A stretch of 6,144 nt of DNA from Chitinophagaceae bacterium (GCA_025963615.1 JAOQAL010000791.1:1-6144), one strand, 5' to 3'. Shown: positions 1 to 6,144, counted from the first letter of the stretch. Numbers and translations: made by a program. The notes: generated from the letters alone by a model not told the origin.

Positions 1-207
1 ATATTCTTTGGATGGCTCTGTAAATCCGTTTCCGGCAGGCAAACTACATTCCCCGGCAATCATGATGTATGCACTTATGCGGTAAACAATAAATGTATAT
101 AAAAATGTAAGGATAAAAAATGCGGCGCAGGTTTTCAGAAAATGAAATGAATGCTGTCGTGAAATTTATTACGTTAGTTAGAAATATTCCGAAAAAAATA
201 CGTAGTC
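1..207. other. Intergenic region without a supported gene
   Basis: AT-rich stretch at the left edge of the window. Two plus-strand frames are open from the edge, one to a stop ending at 85 and one to a stop ending at 102. One minus-strand frame is open from base 165 to the edge, with its only ATG at 63-61. None is long enough to judge and none gives a recognisable protein, so a neighbouring gene could begin or end here but cannot be called. No RNA gene or strong hairpin was seen. Confidence 0.5.
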
Positions 208-258
208 GATCTTCTACCGGCTTGTGGGATAACCTACTTTTTTACAGGGATAATCTAC
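208..258 (+). promoter_or_regulatory. Three helically phased direct repeats (candidate operator)
   Basis: Three copies of a 10-base motif lie in direct orientation: GATCTTCTAC at 208-217, GATAACCTAC at 228-237 and GATAATCTAC at 249-258. Their starts are 20 and 21 bases apart, about two helical turns. The last two copies sit inside a longer similarity, GGGATAAxCTACTxTTTT at 226-243 and 247-264, with 16 of 18 bases equal. Same-face direct repeats with this spacing are typical of sites for response regulators such as the LytTR family. The position, about 90-140 bases before the pilin start and upstream of the promoter candidate, suits an activator. The binding protein is unknown; the operator role is inference. 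Confidence 0.45.
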
Positions 259-279
259 TCTTTTCTAACAAGATGAACT

Positions 280-311
280 ATTGAGTGAGTACACGCAATT
301 AAGGTTCTTTG
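280..311 (+). promoter_or_regulatory. Weak Bacteroidota-type promoter candidate for the pilin gene
   Basis: Bacteroidota promoters use a -33 TTTG/TTG box and a -7 TAnnTTTG box. Here ATTG (280-283) lies 20 bases before GTTCTTTG (304-311), which keeps the TTTG half of the -7 box but not the leading TA. Transcription would begin near 317, giving a leader of about 30 bases with a run of nine A (318-326). No Shine-Dalgarno site precedes the ATG at 348; the A-rich leader is usual for well-translated genes in this phylum. Only half of the -7 box fits, so this is tentative. Confidence 0.25.
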
Positions 312-347
312 CTCCCTAAAAAAAAATAATCTAAAAAATCAATCCAA

Positions 348-851
348 ATGAAAAAACTCATCGTTTTCGCCATTGCTGCCGTAGGTTTCACAACCATTTC
401 GCATGCACAGTCAACAGCTAATGCAACTGCATCAGCCACTATTGTAACCCCTATCGGGATCACCAAAACCACTGATATGAGTTTTGGTAATATCGCCGTG
501 GGAGCAAGCGGTGGTACCGTAGTATTAGACACGGCCGGGGTACGTACACCCACTGGAGGCGTAACGCTTCCTGCCACCACAGGAACTGTAGCATCTGCGG
601 TTTTTGCCGTAACCGGTTCCGGAACATACACGTACACCATTACATTGCCTACCAGCGATGTAACCCTCACACGTGCAAGCGGTTCAGAAACCATGGTGGC
701 TAACGCATTTATCAGTAACCCTTCCGGAACAGGCCAGTTGGTGTCAGGCGCGCAGAATATTGCAGTCGGCGCTACTTTAACTGTGGCAGCAGGCCAGGTT
801 GCGGGTATTTACACTTCCAGCGCCTTTCCAGTAACTGTTAATTATAATTAA
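348..851 (+). CDS. DUF4402 family secreted protein, probable major fimbrial subunit
   Basis: 167 residues. Residues 1-20 form a Sec signal peptide (MKK, then a hydrophobic core) with cleavage after SHA, leaving Gln21 as the mature N terminus. No lipobox is present, so the product is not a lipoprotein. The mature chain is small, rich in Thr, Ala, Gly and Val, free of Cys, and alternates hydrophobic residues in beta-strands, as DUF4402 proteins do. The family-like pattern ATIVTPIGI then SFGNIAVG is at residues 30-52. The C terminus FPVTVNYN has a penultimate Tyr, and Gly153 is 15th from the end, close to the signature PapD-type chaperones recognise in pilins. Its position before a chaperone and usher, with its own terminator, supports a role as the abundant fibre subunit, exported by Sec and assembled through the usher. 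ATG at 348 is chosen because it gives a standard signal peptide directly. Fibre formation is inferred; the DUF4402 assignment is fairly sure. Confidence 0.82.
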   Translation: MKKLIVFAIAAVGFTTISHAQSTANATASATIVTPIGITKTTDMSFGNIAVGASGGTVVLDTAGVRTPTGGVTLPATTGTVASAVFAVTGSGTYTYTITLPTSDVTLTRASGSETMVANAFISNPSGTGQLVSGAQNIAVGATLTVAAGQVAGIYTSSAFPVTVNYN

Positions 852-860
852 TTAATTAAT
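846..860. repeat. TTAA-type tetranucleotide tract at the pilin stop codon
   Basis: A period-4 tract of nearly four AATT units overlaps the stop codon. It puts TAA in each plus-strand frame (849-851, 853-855 and 857-859), and because it is self-complementary the minus strand is stopped as well. A slip of one unit would therefore leave the pilin C terminus intact. Confidence 0.6.
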
Positions 861-866
861 GCCCCC

Positions 867-908
867 TTTAATAAAAAGCGCTGCGCTAATGCAGCGTTTT
901 TTATTAAA
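867..908 (+). terminator. Strong intrinsic terminator after the pilin gene
   Basis: Left arm 867-884 pairs with right arm 891-908 along 18 positions, all Watson-Crick except one G-T wobble (878 with 897), around a 6-base loop GCTAAT. The inner 6 pairs are GC-rich (GCGCTGC side against GCAGCG), followed by T6 at 897-902; five A at 873-877 mirror it, so it could also stop transcription arriving on the minus strand. It starts 15 bases after the pilin stop and lies before the chaperone gene, so the downstream genes depend on read-through or on a promoter after 908. No convincing promoter motif was seen in the 50 bases that follow. Confidence 0.88.
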
Positions 909-958
909 AAAGGGAAGTATTTCAACTTTTTTAAATGTACTATTTTATTTATTCCGTA

Positions 959-1813
959 ATGAACCGTTGTTACAAAAAGCTATCCGGCAGGCGTAGTTTT
1001 CGTGTATACGTTTTATCGGCGATATCAATATTCTTTTCTTTACAAGGCATTGCACAGGGAGACCTGTTGATCATGCCTAAAAGGGTGGTCTTTGAAGGCG
1101 GTAAAAGATCAGAAGAGCTAAGCCTTGCCAATATCGGTAAGGATACAGCCACGTTTGCTATTTCATTTATCCAGATCAGGATGAAGGATAATGGTTCTTT
1201 TGAAAATATCAACCAGCCCGATTCCGGGCAATATTTCGCGGAAAAAAACCTTCGCTTTTTTCCACGCAGTGTTACACTCGCGCCAAATGAAGCGCAGGCT
1301 GTGAAAGTGCAGGTTACCAATTCAAACGGGTTGGCCCCGGGAGAATACCGTTCTCATCTGTATTTCCGGTCAATACCCAATAATAAACCGCTTGGCGAAG
1401 AGGGCCCATTGAAAGATTCTGCCATATCGGTAAAACTTGTCCCGGTTTTTGGCATTTCCATTCCTGTCATTATCCGGGTTGGAGAAAATACATCTGCAGT
1501 AAACCTGTCGGATCTGGCGCTCCAGCTTGAAAAGGGAAAGGCACCGGCTCTTAGTATGACCTTTAACCGGACAGGAAATATGTCTGTGTATGGGGATCTT
1601 GCGGTATATCATATTACCCCGCAGGGAACGGCAACCCGTATAGCTGTTGTAAAAGGCCTCGGTGTTTATACGCCTAATGCTCTCAGGCATTTCCGGTTAG
1701 ACCTGGAAACAAATGAGGGTATTTACTATCATACAGGAAAGCTTCGTGTGGTGTATTCAGATCAATCAGCCAAATCAGTAACACTTGCGGAAGCGGAAAT
1801 CGATCTGCATTAA
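959..1813 (+). CDS. PapD-like periplasmic fimbrial chaperone
   Basis: 284 residues from this start. A basic n-region (KK, RR, R) and hydrophobic core end in GIAQ near residue 33, a Sec signal for the periplasm. An in-frame ATG at 935 would add eight mostly hydrophobic residues before the basic region, so 959 is preferred; neither has a clear ribosome site. The two Ig-like domains of the family follow. Domain 1 opens with MPKRVVFEGG, where Arg42 matches the invariant PapD Arg8 that anchors subunit C termini. It continues with FFPRSVTLAPNEAQAVKV (about 100-117) and the APGEYRSHLYFRS block (126-138), and ends in the G1-like strand FGISIPVIIR (164-173), which would complete the subunit fold. Domain 2 carries NRTGNMSVYGDL (203-214). 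These strings resemble the alternate/archaic chaperones more than PapD or FimC. It likely binds the products of both flanking DUF4402 genes and delivers them to the usher. The Lys112 equivalent cannot be fixed without alignment. Confidence 0.85.
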   Translation: MNRCYKKLSGRRSFRVYVLSAISIFFSLQGIAQGDLLIMPKRVVFEGGKRSEELSLANIGKDTATFAISFIQIRMKDNGSFENINQPDSGQYFAEKNLRFFPRSVTLAPNEAQAVKVQVTNSNGLAPGEYRSHLYFRSIPNNKPLGEEGPLKDSAISVKLVPVFGISIPVIIRVGENTSAVNLSDLALQLEKGKAPALSMTFNRTGNMSVYGDLAVYHITPQGTATRIAVVKGLGVYTPNALRHFRLDLETNEGIYYHTGKLRVVYSDQSAKSVTLAEAEIDLH

Positions 1814-1868
1814 CAGGTATGCGTTACAGTGAATGGCTAAGTAATCAATACAAATATTTATCCGGAAA

Positions 1869-2372
1869 ATGAGGAGTACAGGTATACGATCAGTAATTGT
1901 CAAATTAATGCAAGCCGCTTGCCTGGCTATATTTTTGTGTTCAGATCCTTCCTCTGCCAATGCTCAACCGGCTGTATTCCCTGTTCAGAATTTAATTTTT
2001 GGCGCTTTTTATCCCGGAAACAGTGGCGGGTCGGTAATTATATCCAATACCGGGTCGCGCTCCGTTACCGGAACCGTTGTTCCCCTCGGTCTTGGCGTTC
2101 CATTTTCCCAGGCCATTTTTGAAATAGAAGCGCCTGCGGGCACGATCGTGTCTATTTTAACAGGGCCCGATATCACTCTTTCCGGAAGCAATGGCGGTTC
2201 CATGACCCTGCATATGGGAAATTCACAACCTGCCTCTCCATTTACCACTTCCCTTGCACCACCCTCCCGAACACCGTTAAACATCGGCGGAACACTTAGT
2301 GTTGGGAATGCCCTCTCAAACCCGGCTGGCTCCTATAGCGGCAATTTCTCCATAACCTTTAATTGGGAATAA
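1869..2372 (+). CDS. Second DUF4402-like secreted protein, probable minor or tip fimbrial subunit
   Basis: 167 residues. The signal peptide ends in SANA, with cleavage before Gln33; a Met at 14 is an alternative start that would still keep the hydrophobic core. The Cys in this core is not in a lipobox. The mature part aligns by eye with the upstream pilin: LIFGAFYPGNSGGSVII here against MSFGNIAVGASGGTVVL there, then GTLSVG and PAGSYSG near the end. It is divergent elsewhere. The C terminus FSITFNWE has a penultimate Trp, and Gly154 is exactly 14th from the end, as in chaperone-dependent pilins. Only 11 mature residues precede the FG motif, against 25 in the upstream pilin, so the N-terminal strand is missing. 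A subunit lacking a donor strand would fit the fibre tip or assembly start. It lies 55 bases after the chaperone and 32 bases before the usher, in the same probable operon. The subunit role is inferred; an accessory secreted adhesin is the alternative. Confidence 0.75.
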   Translation: MRSTGIRSVIVKLMQAACLAIFLCSDPSSANAQPAVFPVQNLIFGAFYPGNSGGSVIISNTGSRSVTGTVVPLGLGVPFSQAIFEIEAPAGTIVSILTGPDITLSGSNGGSMTLHMGNSQPASPFTTSLAPPSRTPLNIGGTLSVGNALSNPAGSYSGNFSITFNWE

Positions 2373-2404
2373 TGAAATCCTGAAAATTTTAGGTACGCTT
2401 ACCA

Positions 2405-5400
2405 ATGAACGATACTTCCCGATATTTACTATTTAAAAAAAAACGACACACTTGTTTTTTTAACTGGCGAGTGGTCATTGGTATTGTACTGTTTACATGT
2501 ATCAGCCCGGCTGCCGGGAATAGCCAGCTGATCGATAATCTTAATTACACTGAAATATCAGTTACACTGAATGTGGCGCGTTTGGGCAGTATGGAAATGC
2601 CCGTAGTGATTCATGGCCCGGACGTTTATTTACCGGTAAAAGATATTTTCGACTTTTTGAGGATCAGGAATATCCAGTCCCCGGATCTGGATTCGCTCAG
2701 TGGATTTTTTATCAATCCAAGAGTTACCTATCTCATTGATAAAATGAATAACCGGATCAGGTATGATGACCATGTATTCCAGCTAAGCCCCGGCGATCTG
2801 ATACGCACCGAAACAACCCTGTATTTGAAGCCGGATTATTTCAGGGAAGTGTTCGGACTAGATTGTGCATTCAATTTCCGGACGCTTTCGGTCAGCCTGA
2901 AGACAACGATCGAGTTACCCGTTATCCGGGAAATGCAGCAGGAGGCAATGCGGCGAAACATTTCCCAGGTCAAAGGCGAAAAGAAAGCAGATACAACCGT
3001 CATGCGCCGGTTTTCCATGTTGCATCTGGGCACGGCTGATTGGTCGGTAATCACCCGGCAGCAAACAAATGCAAAAATGAGTACGGGCGTTAATGTAAAC
3101 GTGGGCGCGATCATTGCAGGCGGAGAAACGAATCTTTCTTTTAATTATAATAGCGACCGCCCCTTTAATGCAAAGCAGCAATACTACAACTGGCGGTATG
3201 TTAATAATGACCATGCCGCTTTGCGGCAGGTGACAGCCGGGAAAATATGGACACAATCGGCATTTTCTATTTATGCACCTGTAACAGGCGTTCAGTTTAC
3301 CAATACGCCTACCACGTACAGGAAATCGTTTGGAACTTACCGGCTCAACAGCACCACTGAACCCGGCTGGATGGTGGAACTATATGTAAATAATATACTG
3401 GTTAATTATACGAAAGCCGATGCTTCCGGCTTTTTTACTTTCGAAGTACCGCTGGTATACGGCAATACTGTTGTAAAACTTCGTGTATATGGCCCCTGGG
3501 GAGAAGAAAGATACAGGGAACAAAATATCTCCATACCATTTAATTTTCTTCCGGTACATCAATTTGAATACAACATGACTGCAGGTATAGTGGATGATGA
3601 TCAAAAAAGCAGGTTTTCACGGGGTGTTTTTAATTATGGGTTAAGCAGGCGTATGACCATTGGCGGCGGTGTAGAATATCTTTCATCGGTTACGCCGGGG
3701 AAAACAATGCCGTTTCTGAATGCTTCCTTACGCTTAGGCACTAATTTACTCATAACCGGCGAACATGTTTATGGGGTAAGATCGAAGGGACTGGTCAGTT
3801 ACCGGCTGCCTGGCAGCCTGCAAATCGACATTAACTATACCAGGTATGATCCAAAGCAAACAGCCATTAAATATAATTACCTGGAAGAGCGGAAAATAGT
3901 ATTATCTGTGCCATTTCATGGCAAGAATTTCAATGCTTTTTCACGGCTCACGGTTACACAGTTTAAGCTGCCGGAAACAAAGTATACCAGTGCCGAGTTT
4001 TTGGTATCCGGCGTTGTTGCAGGCATAAGTTCAAATCTGACCACCTATGGGATATTCGCCGATCCTGCCCGCCCTTTTATCTACAGTAATCTTTCACAAA
4101 CTTTCCGTTTACCCGCTGGCCTGCGGGTAATTCCACAGGTACAATATGAATATGCACGGAACAGATTCAGTACGATACGCTGCGAACTGGAAAAAACCAT
4201 CTTTACCAATGGCCTTCTCAATTTGTCTTTCCAGAAAGACCTGTCCACCCATACCAGTTATACAGGGATAGGTATCCGCTATAATTTTTCTTTCGCGCAA
4301 ACATCGGTATTTGCCACCCGGAGCAATCATACAACTGCAATGATCCAATCGGCAAGAGGCAGCCTTATCTATGATGGCAAAACAAAATACCTGGGAGTAT
4401 ATAATCAAAGCAGCATAGGCAAAGGAGGTGTGATCATTGCACCATACCTTGATCTTAACTGCAATGGATCACGTGAACCCGATGAACCCAAAGCTTTTGG
4501 CTTAAATATTCATATAAATGGCGGGCGAATAGAACGGAACGATAAGGATACTTCTATACGCATAACCGGGCTGGAAGCGTATAACAGTTATTTCATTGAA
4601 CTGGACAAAAACAGTTTTGAAAATGTGGCCTGGCAAATACGCAAAAAAACCATTCGTGTGATTATCGATCCTGATTATCTGAAGCGGATAGAAGTGCCGG
4701 TAGCGGTAGTGGGTGAAGCTTCCGGTACGGTATCTCTCGATGAAGACAAAGGATCCGCCGGGCTTGAGCGTATTATCGTAAATTTCTATAAAAATGATAC
4801 TATCCTTATTGCACGGACACTGACTGAAGCAGATGGGTATTTTAGTTTCCTGGGATTCGCGCCTGGTACGTATACTGCCAGCATCGATACCGCCCAATTA
4901 CGCAATTTGAATTTTCTTTCCTCTCCAAAGACACTGGCATTTACTGTCAAAGCTAATATGGAAGGAGCGATCGTGGACGGACTCGAATTCAGGCTTCGGT
5001 CGCTTTTAAAAACCAGCAAGCCCGAACCCGGTATTCAAAAGCATGAAATGCCGGCACTTGTTACAGGAACGCAACTTCCTGCTGTTGAAAATAAACCCGA
5101 TTCTCTTAATAAAGACCAGGAACGTCTGATAGGGAAAAAGCCCCCTGTTACAGGGAAGCTTCAAAATGAAACCCCGCTTAACAGCCTAAAGAAACAAGAC
5201 ACGCTTAATAAAGTGCAGGAACATTTTATACCCGGAAAGCTCCCTGTTACAGGAACGCAACTTCCTGCTATTGCAAATAAACCTGATTCGCTTAATAAAG
5301 GACCGGAACGTTTTATAGGTAAAAAAGCCCCTGTTACAGGGAATACAGGACCTCATAAGCTTCAAAGTGAAACCCCGCTTAACCGTCTAAAGAAACAAGA

Positions 5401-6144
5401 CACGCTTAACAAGGTGCAGGAGCATTTTATACCGGGAAAGCTCCCTGTTCCAGGAACGCAACTTCCTGCTATTGCAAATAAACCTGATTCTCTTAATAAA
5501 GGACCGGAACGTTTTATAGGCAAAAAAGCCCCTGTTACAAGGAATACAGGACCTCATAAGCTTCAAAGTGAAACCCCGCTTAACCGTCTAAAGAAACAAG
5601 ACACGCTTACTAAGGTGCAGGAACATTCTATACCGGGAAAAGCCCCTGTTACAGTGAAGGTGCCATCCCGCATACTGAAAAATAAACAACGGCCCGGCAT
5701 TCCAAAAAAACAGGACTCGCTTAGTAAAAAACAGGAACCCATTATTGTGAAAAGATTGCCATTTCCGAAGGGAAAGCCTGGTACCAATAAACCAACGCTC
5801 GTGACTGAACGGCAAAAACCGGGTACTAAAAAAACTGAAGGTGCCCTTGGCAAGAAAGCGGAACATATCATCACTAAACAAACCGATTCTAATCGCGATA
5901 CGCCTATTCGCAGCATGCAAAATAAACGGCAGTTGGTCAGGAAACAACAGGAACGTATCCATACCAGGGAGCAGGACTCTGTCATTGAAAAACAGCAGAT
6001 CATCATCCAGCTACAGCAATTTATTATTAAAGAGCAATATATTCTGATTCAGAAGGTAGGGCCAACTGTTAAAAATATCCAGCCATCTGGCGATAAAAAA
6101 CAACCGGCTATTATCATCAGGCAACAGCAGCTTCTTATTGAGGA
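2405..6144 (+). CDS. Usher-like outer-membrane fimbrial assembly protein with long repeat tail (3' end outside window)
   Basis: Open for 1246 codons to the window edge; the true C terminus is not seen. A basic n-region and hydrophobic core (about 22-37) make a Sec signal ending near GNSQ (38-41). Residues 42-190 look like an usher N-terminal region that would receive chaperone-subunit complexes. A beta-strand-rich region runs from about 195 to 670 and should form the barrel. Inside it lies a plug-like segment: GWMVELYVNN from 321, ADASGFFTFEVPLVYG, GPWGEER at 363-369 and PFNFLP at 378-383. PYLDLNCNGSREPDE (680-694) and a following beta-domain with ITGLEAYNSYFIEL resemble alternate (CFA/I-type) ushers. 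Residues 770-867 look like a carboxypeptidase-regulatory or SpaA-like beta-sandwich (GEASGTVSL, ADGYFSFLGFAPGTYTASI). From 868 the chain is Lys/Pro/Gln-rich, with three tandem repeats (884-1079), a degenerate copy near 1103 and an Ile/Gln-rich stretch near 1190-1215. Usual ushers stop at about 800-900 residues, so the tail is extra. No TonB box or TonB-receptor plug is visible. Confidence 0.8.
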   Translation, partial: MNDTSRYLLFKKKRHTCFFNWRVVIGIVLFTCISPAAGNSQLIDNLNYTEISVTLNVARLGSMEMPVVIHGPDVYLPVKDIFDFLRIRNIQSPDLDSLSGFFINPRVTYLIDKMNNRIRYDDHVFQLSPGDLIRTETTLYLKPDYFREVFGLDCAFNFRTLSVSLKTTIELPVIREMQQEAMRRNISQVKGEKKADTTVMRRFSMLHLGTADWSVITRQQTNAKMSTGVNVNVGAIIAGGETNLSFNYNSDRPFNAKQQYYNWRYVNNDHAALRQVTAGKIWTQSAFSIYAPVTGVQFTNTPTTYRKSFGTYRLNSTTEPGWMVELYVNNILVNYTKADASGFFTFEVPLVYGNTVVKLRVYGPWGEERYREQNISIPFNFLPVHQFEYNMTAGIVDDDQKSRFSRGVFNYGLSRRMTIGGGVEYLSSVTPGKTMPFLNASLRLGTNLLITGEHVYGVRSKGLVSYRLPGSLQIDINYTRYDPKQTAIKYNYLEERKIVLSVPFHGKNFNAFSRLTVTQFKLPETKYTSAEFLVSGVVAGISSNLTTYGIFADPARPFIYSNLSQTFRLPAGLRVIPQVQYEYARNRFSTIRCELEKTIFTNGLLNLSFQKDLSTHTSYTGIGIRYNFSFAQTSVFATRSNHTTAMIQSARGSLIYDGKTKYLGVYNQSSIGKGGVIIAPYLDLNCNGSREPDEPKAFGLNIHINGGRIERNDKDTSIRITGLEAYNSYFIELDKNSFENVAWQIRKKTIRVIIDPDYLKRIEVPVAVVGEASGTVSLDEDKGSAGLERIIVNFYKNDTILIARTLTEADGYFSFLGFAPGTYTASIDTAQLRNLNFLSSPKTLAFTVKANMEGAIVDGLEFRLRSLLKTSKPEPGIQKHEMPALVTGTQLPAVENKPDSLNKDQERLIGKKPPVTGKLQNETPLNSLKKQDTLNKVQEHFIPGKLPVTGTQLPAIANKPDSLNKGPERFIGKKAPVTGNTGPHKLQSETPLNRLKKQDTLNKVQEHFIPGKLPVPGTQLPAIANKPDSLNKGPERFIGKKAPVTRNTGPHKLQSETPLNRLKKQDTLTKVQEHSIPGKAPVTVKVPSRILKNKQRPGIPKKQDSLSKKQEPIIVKRLPFPKGKPGTNKPTLVTERQKPGTKKTEGALGKKAEHIITKQTDSNRDTPIRSMQNKRQLVRKQQERIHTREQDSVIEKQQIIIQLQQFIIKEQYILIQKVGPTVKNIQPSGDKKQPAIIIRQQQLLIE
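5054..5641 (+). repeat. Three tandem coding repeats in the usher tail (186, 201 and 201 bp)
   Basis: The units are 5054-5239, 5240-5440 and 5441-5641, in frame, encoding residues 884-945, 946-1012 and 1013-1079. Units 2 and 3 differ at 9 of 201 bases and share an exact 69-base run (5340-5408 and 5541-5609). Unit 1 lacks five codons (NTGPH) and is more diverged. Each unit is built from two related half-repeats with the core xDSLNKxxERFIxKKxPVTG or QDTLNKVQEHFIPGKLPVTG. Half-repeats begin at residues 898, 931, 960, 998, 1027 and 1065, and a decayed seventh (QDSLSKKQEPIIVKRLP) starts at 1103 (base 5711). The pattern shows an old ~30-residue duplication followed by recent duplication of the pair. 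Confidence 0.92.

Noticed and set aside
1..63. Minus-strand frame starting with ATG at 63 and open to the left edge
   Set aside because: Only 21 codons are visible and the protein is not recognised. Two plus-strand frames are also open at the edge, so none can be preferred.
299..694. 131-codon minus-strand open frame opposite the pilin gene
   Set aside because: It has a Val/Ala-rich composition mirroring the Thr/Ala/Val-rich pilin, no signal or known motif, and it overlaps a well-supported gene; it is an antisense shadow.
1919..2122. 67-codon plus-strand frame inside gene 3
   Set aside because: It overlaps the DUF4402-like gene in another frame and its Arg/Cys/Phe-rich product has no signal or motif.
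348..2372. Type V (FimA/Mfa) pili or type IX secretion substrates
   Set aside because: The subunits have signal peptidase I sites without a lipobox and lack a C-terminal type IX sorting domain; a chaperone and usher are present instead.
2405..5005. Gene 4 as a TonB-dependent (SusC-like) receptor, because of the barrel plus carboxypeptidase-like domain
   Set aside because: In SusC-like proteins the carboxypeptidase-like domain and plug are N-terminal. Here the beta-sandwich is after the barrel, the mid-barrel GPWGEER/PFNFLP segment is usher-like, and the neighbours are a PapD-like chaperone and pilins.
5054..5641. Repeat block as a possible CRISPR array or mobile repeat
   Set aside because: The repeats are contiguous, 186-201 bp long and in frame inside a coding sequence, with no short repeat and unique spacer structure.
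5563..6006. Long minus-strand open frames (5563-6006 and 5588-5962) opposite the usher tail
   Set aside because: They lie antisense to the usher reading frame, which is open throughout. Their Phe/Leu/Ser/Cys-rich products are what a Lys/Gln/Pro-rich repeat gives when read from the other strand.

Overview
The window reads as a chaperone-usher fimbria locus from a member of the Bacteroidota, most likely a Chitinophaga/Niastella-like soil or freshwater bacterium. The assignment rests on the two DUF4402-type pilin-like proteins, the lack of Shine-Dalgarno sites with A-rich leaders before start codons, the moderate GC content, and an usher whose sequence resembles the alternate (CFA/I, Ecp/Mat-like) ushers. 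I ran no database search; family calls come from reading the proteins.

Layout, all genes on the + strand. Bases 1-347 hold no convincing gene. They contain three direct repeats with about 20-21 bp spacing (208-258), a weak promoter candidate (280-311) and an A-rich leader. Gene 1 (348-851) is a secreted DUF4402 protein, the probable major pilin. It is followed by an unusually strong 18-bp hairpin terminator (867-908). Gene 2 (959-1813; possibly from 935) is a two-domain PapD-like periplasmic chaperone. Gene 3 (1869-2372) is a second, divergent DUF4402-like secreted subunit. Gene 4 (2405 to beyond 6144) is a very large usher-like outer-membrane protein that was missed by ORF length filters because it runs off the right edge; I translated it by hand as 1246 open codons without a stop.

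How they should work together: the subunits are exported by Sec, the chaperone caps their C-terminal strands in the periplasm, and the usher receives the complexes and assembles and exports the fibre. Both subunits end with a penultimate aromatic residue and a glycine 14-15 residues from the C terminus, the signature PapD-type chaperones read in classical pilins. Gene 3 lacks the N-terminal strand that gene 1 has, which suggests that it is a tip or initiator subunit. The terminator after gene 1 would let the major pilin be made in excess over the assembly machinery.

The most unusual part is the end of the usher. After the normal barrel and a carboxypeptidase-regulatory-like beta-domain (ending near residue 867) it continues for at least 380 residues as a Lys/Pro/Gln-rich tail with three 62-67-residue tandem repeats, degenerate further repeats and an Ile/Gln-rich segment. 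I know of no usher with such a tail.
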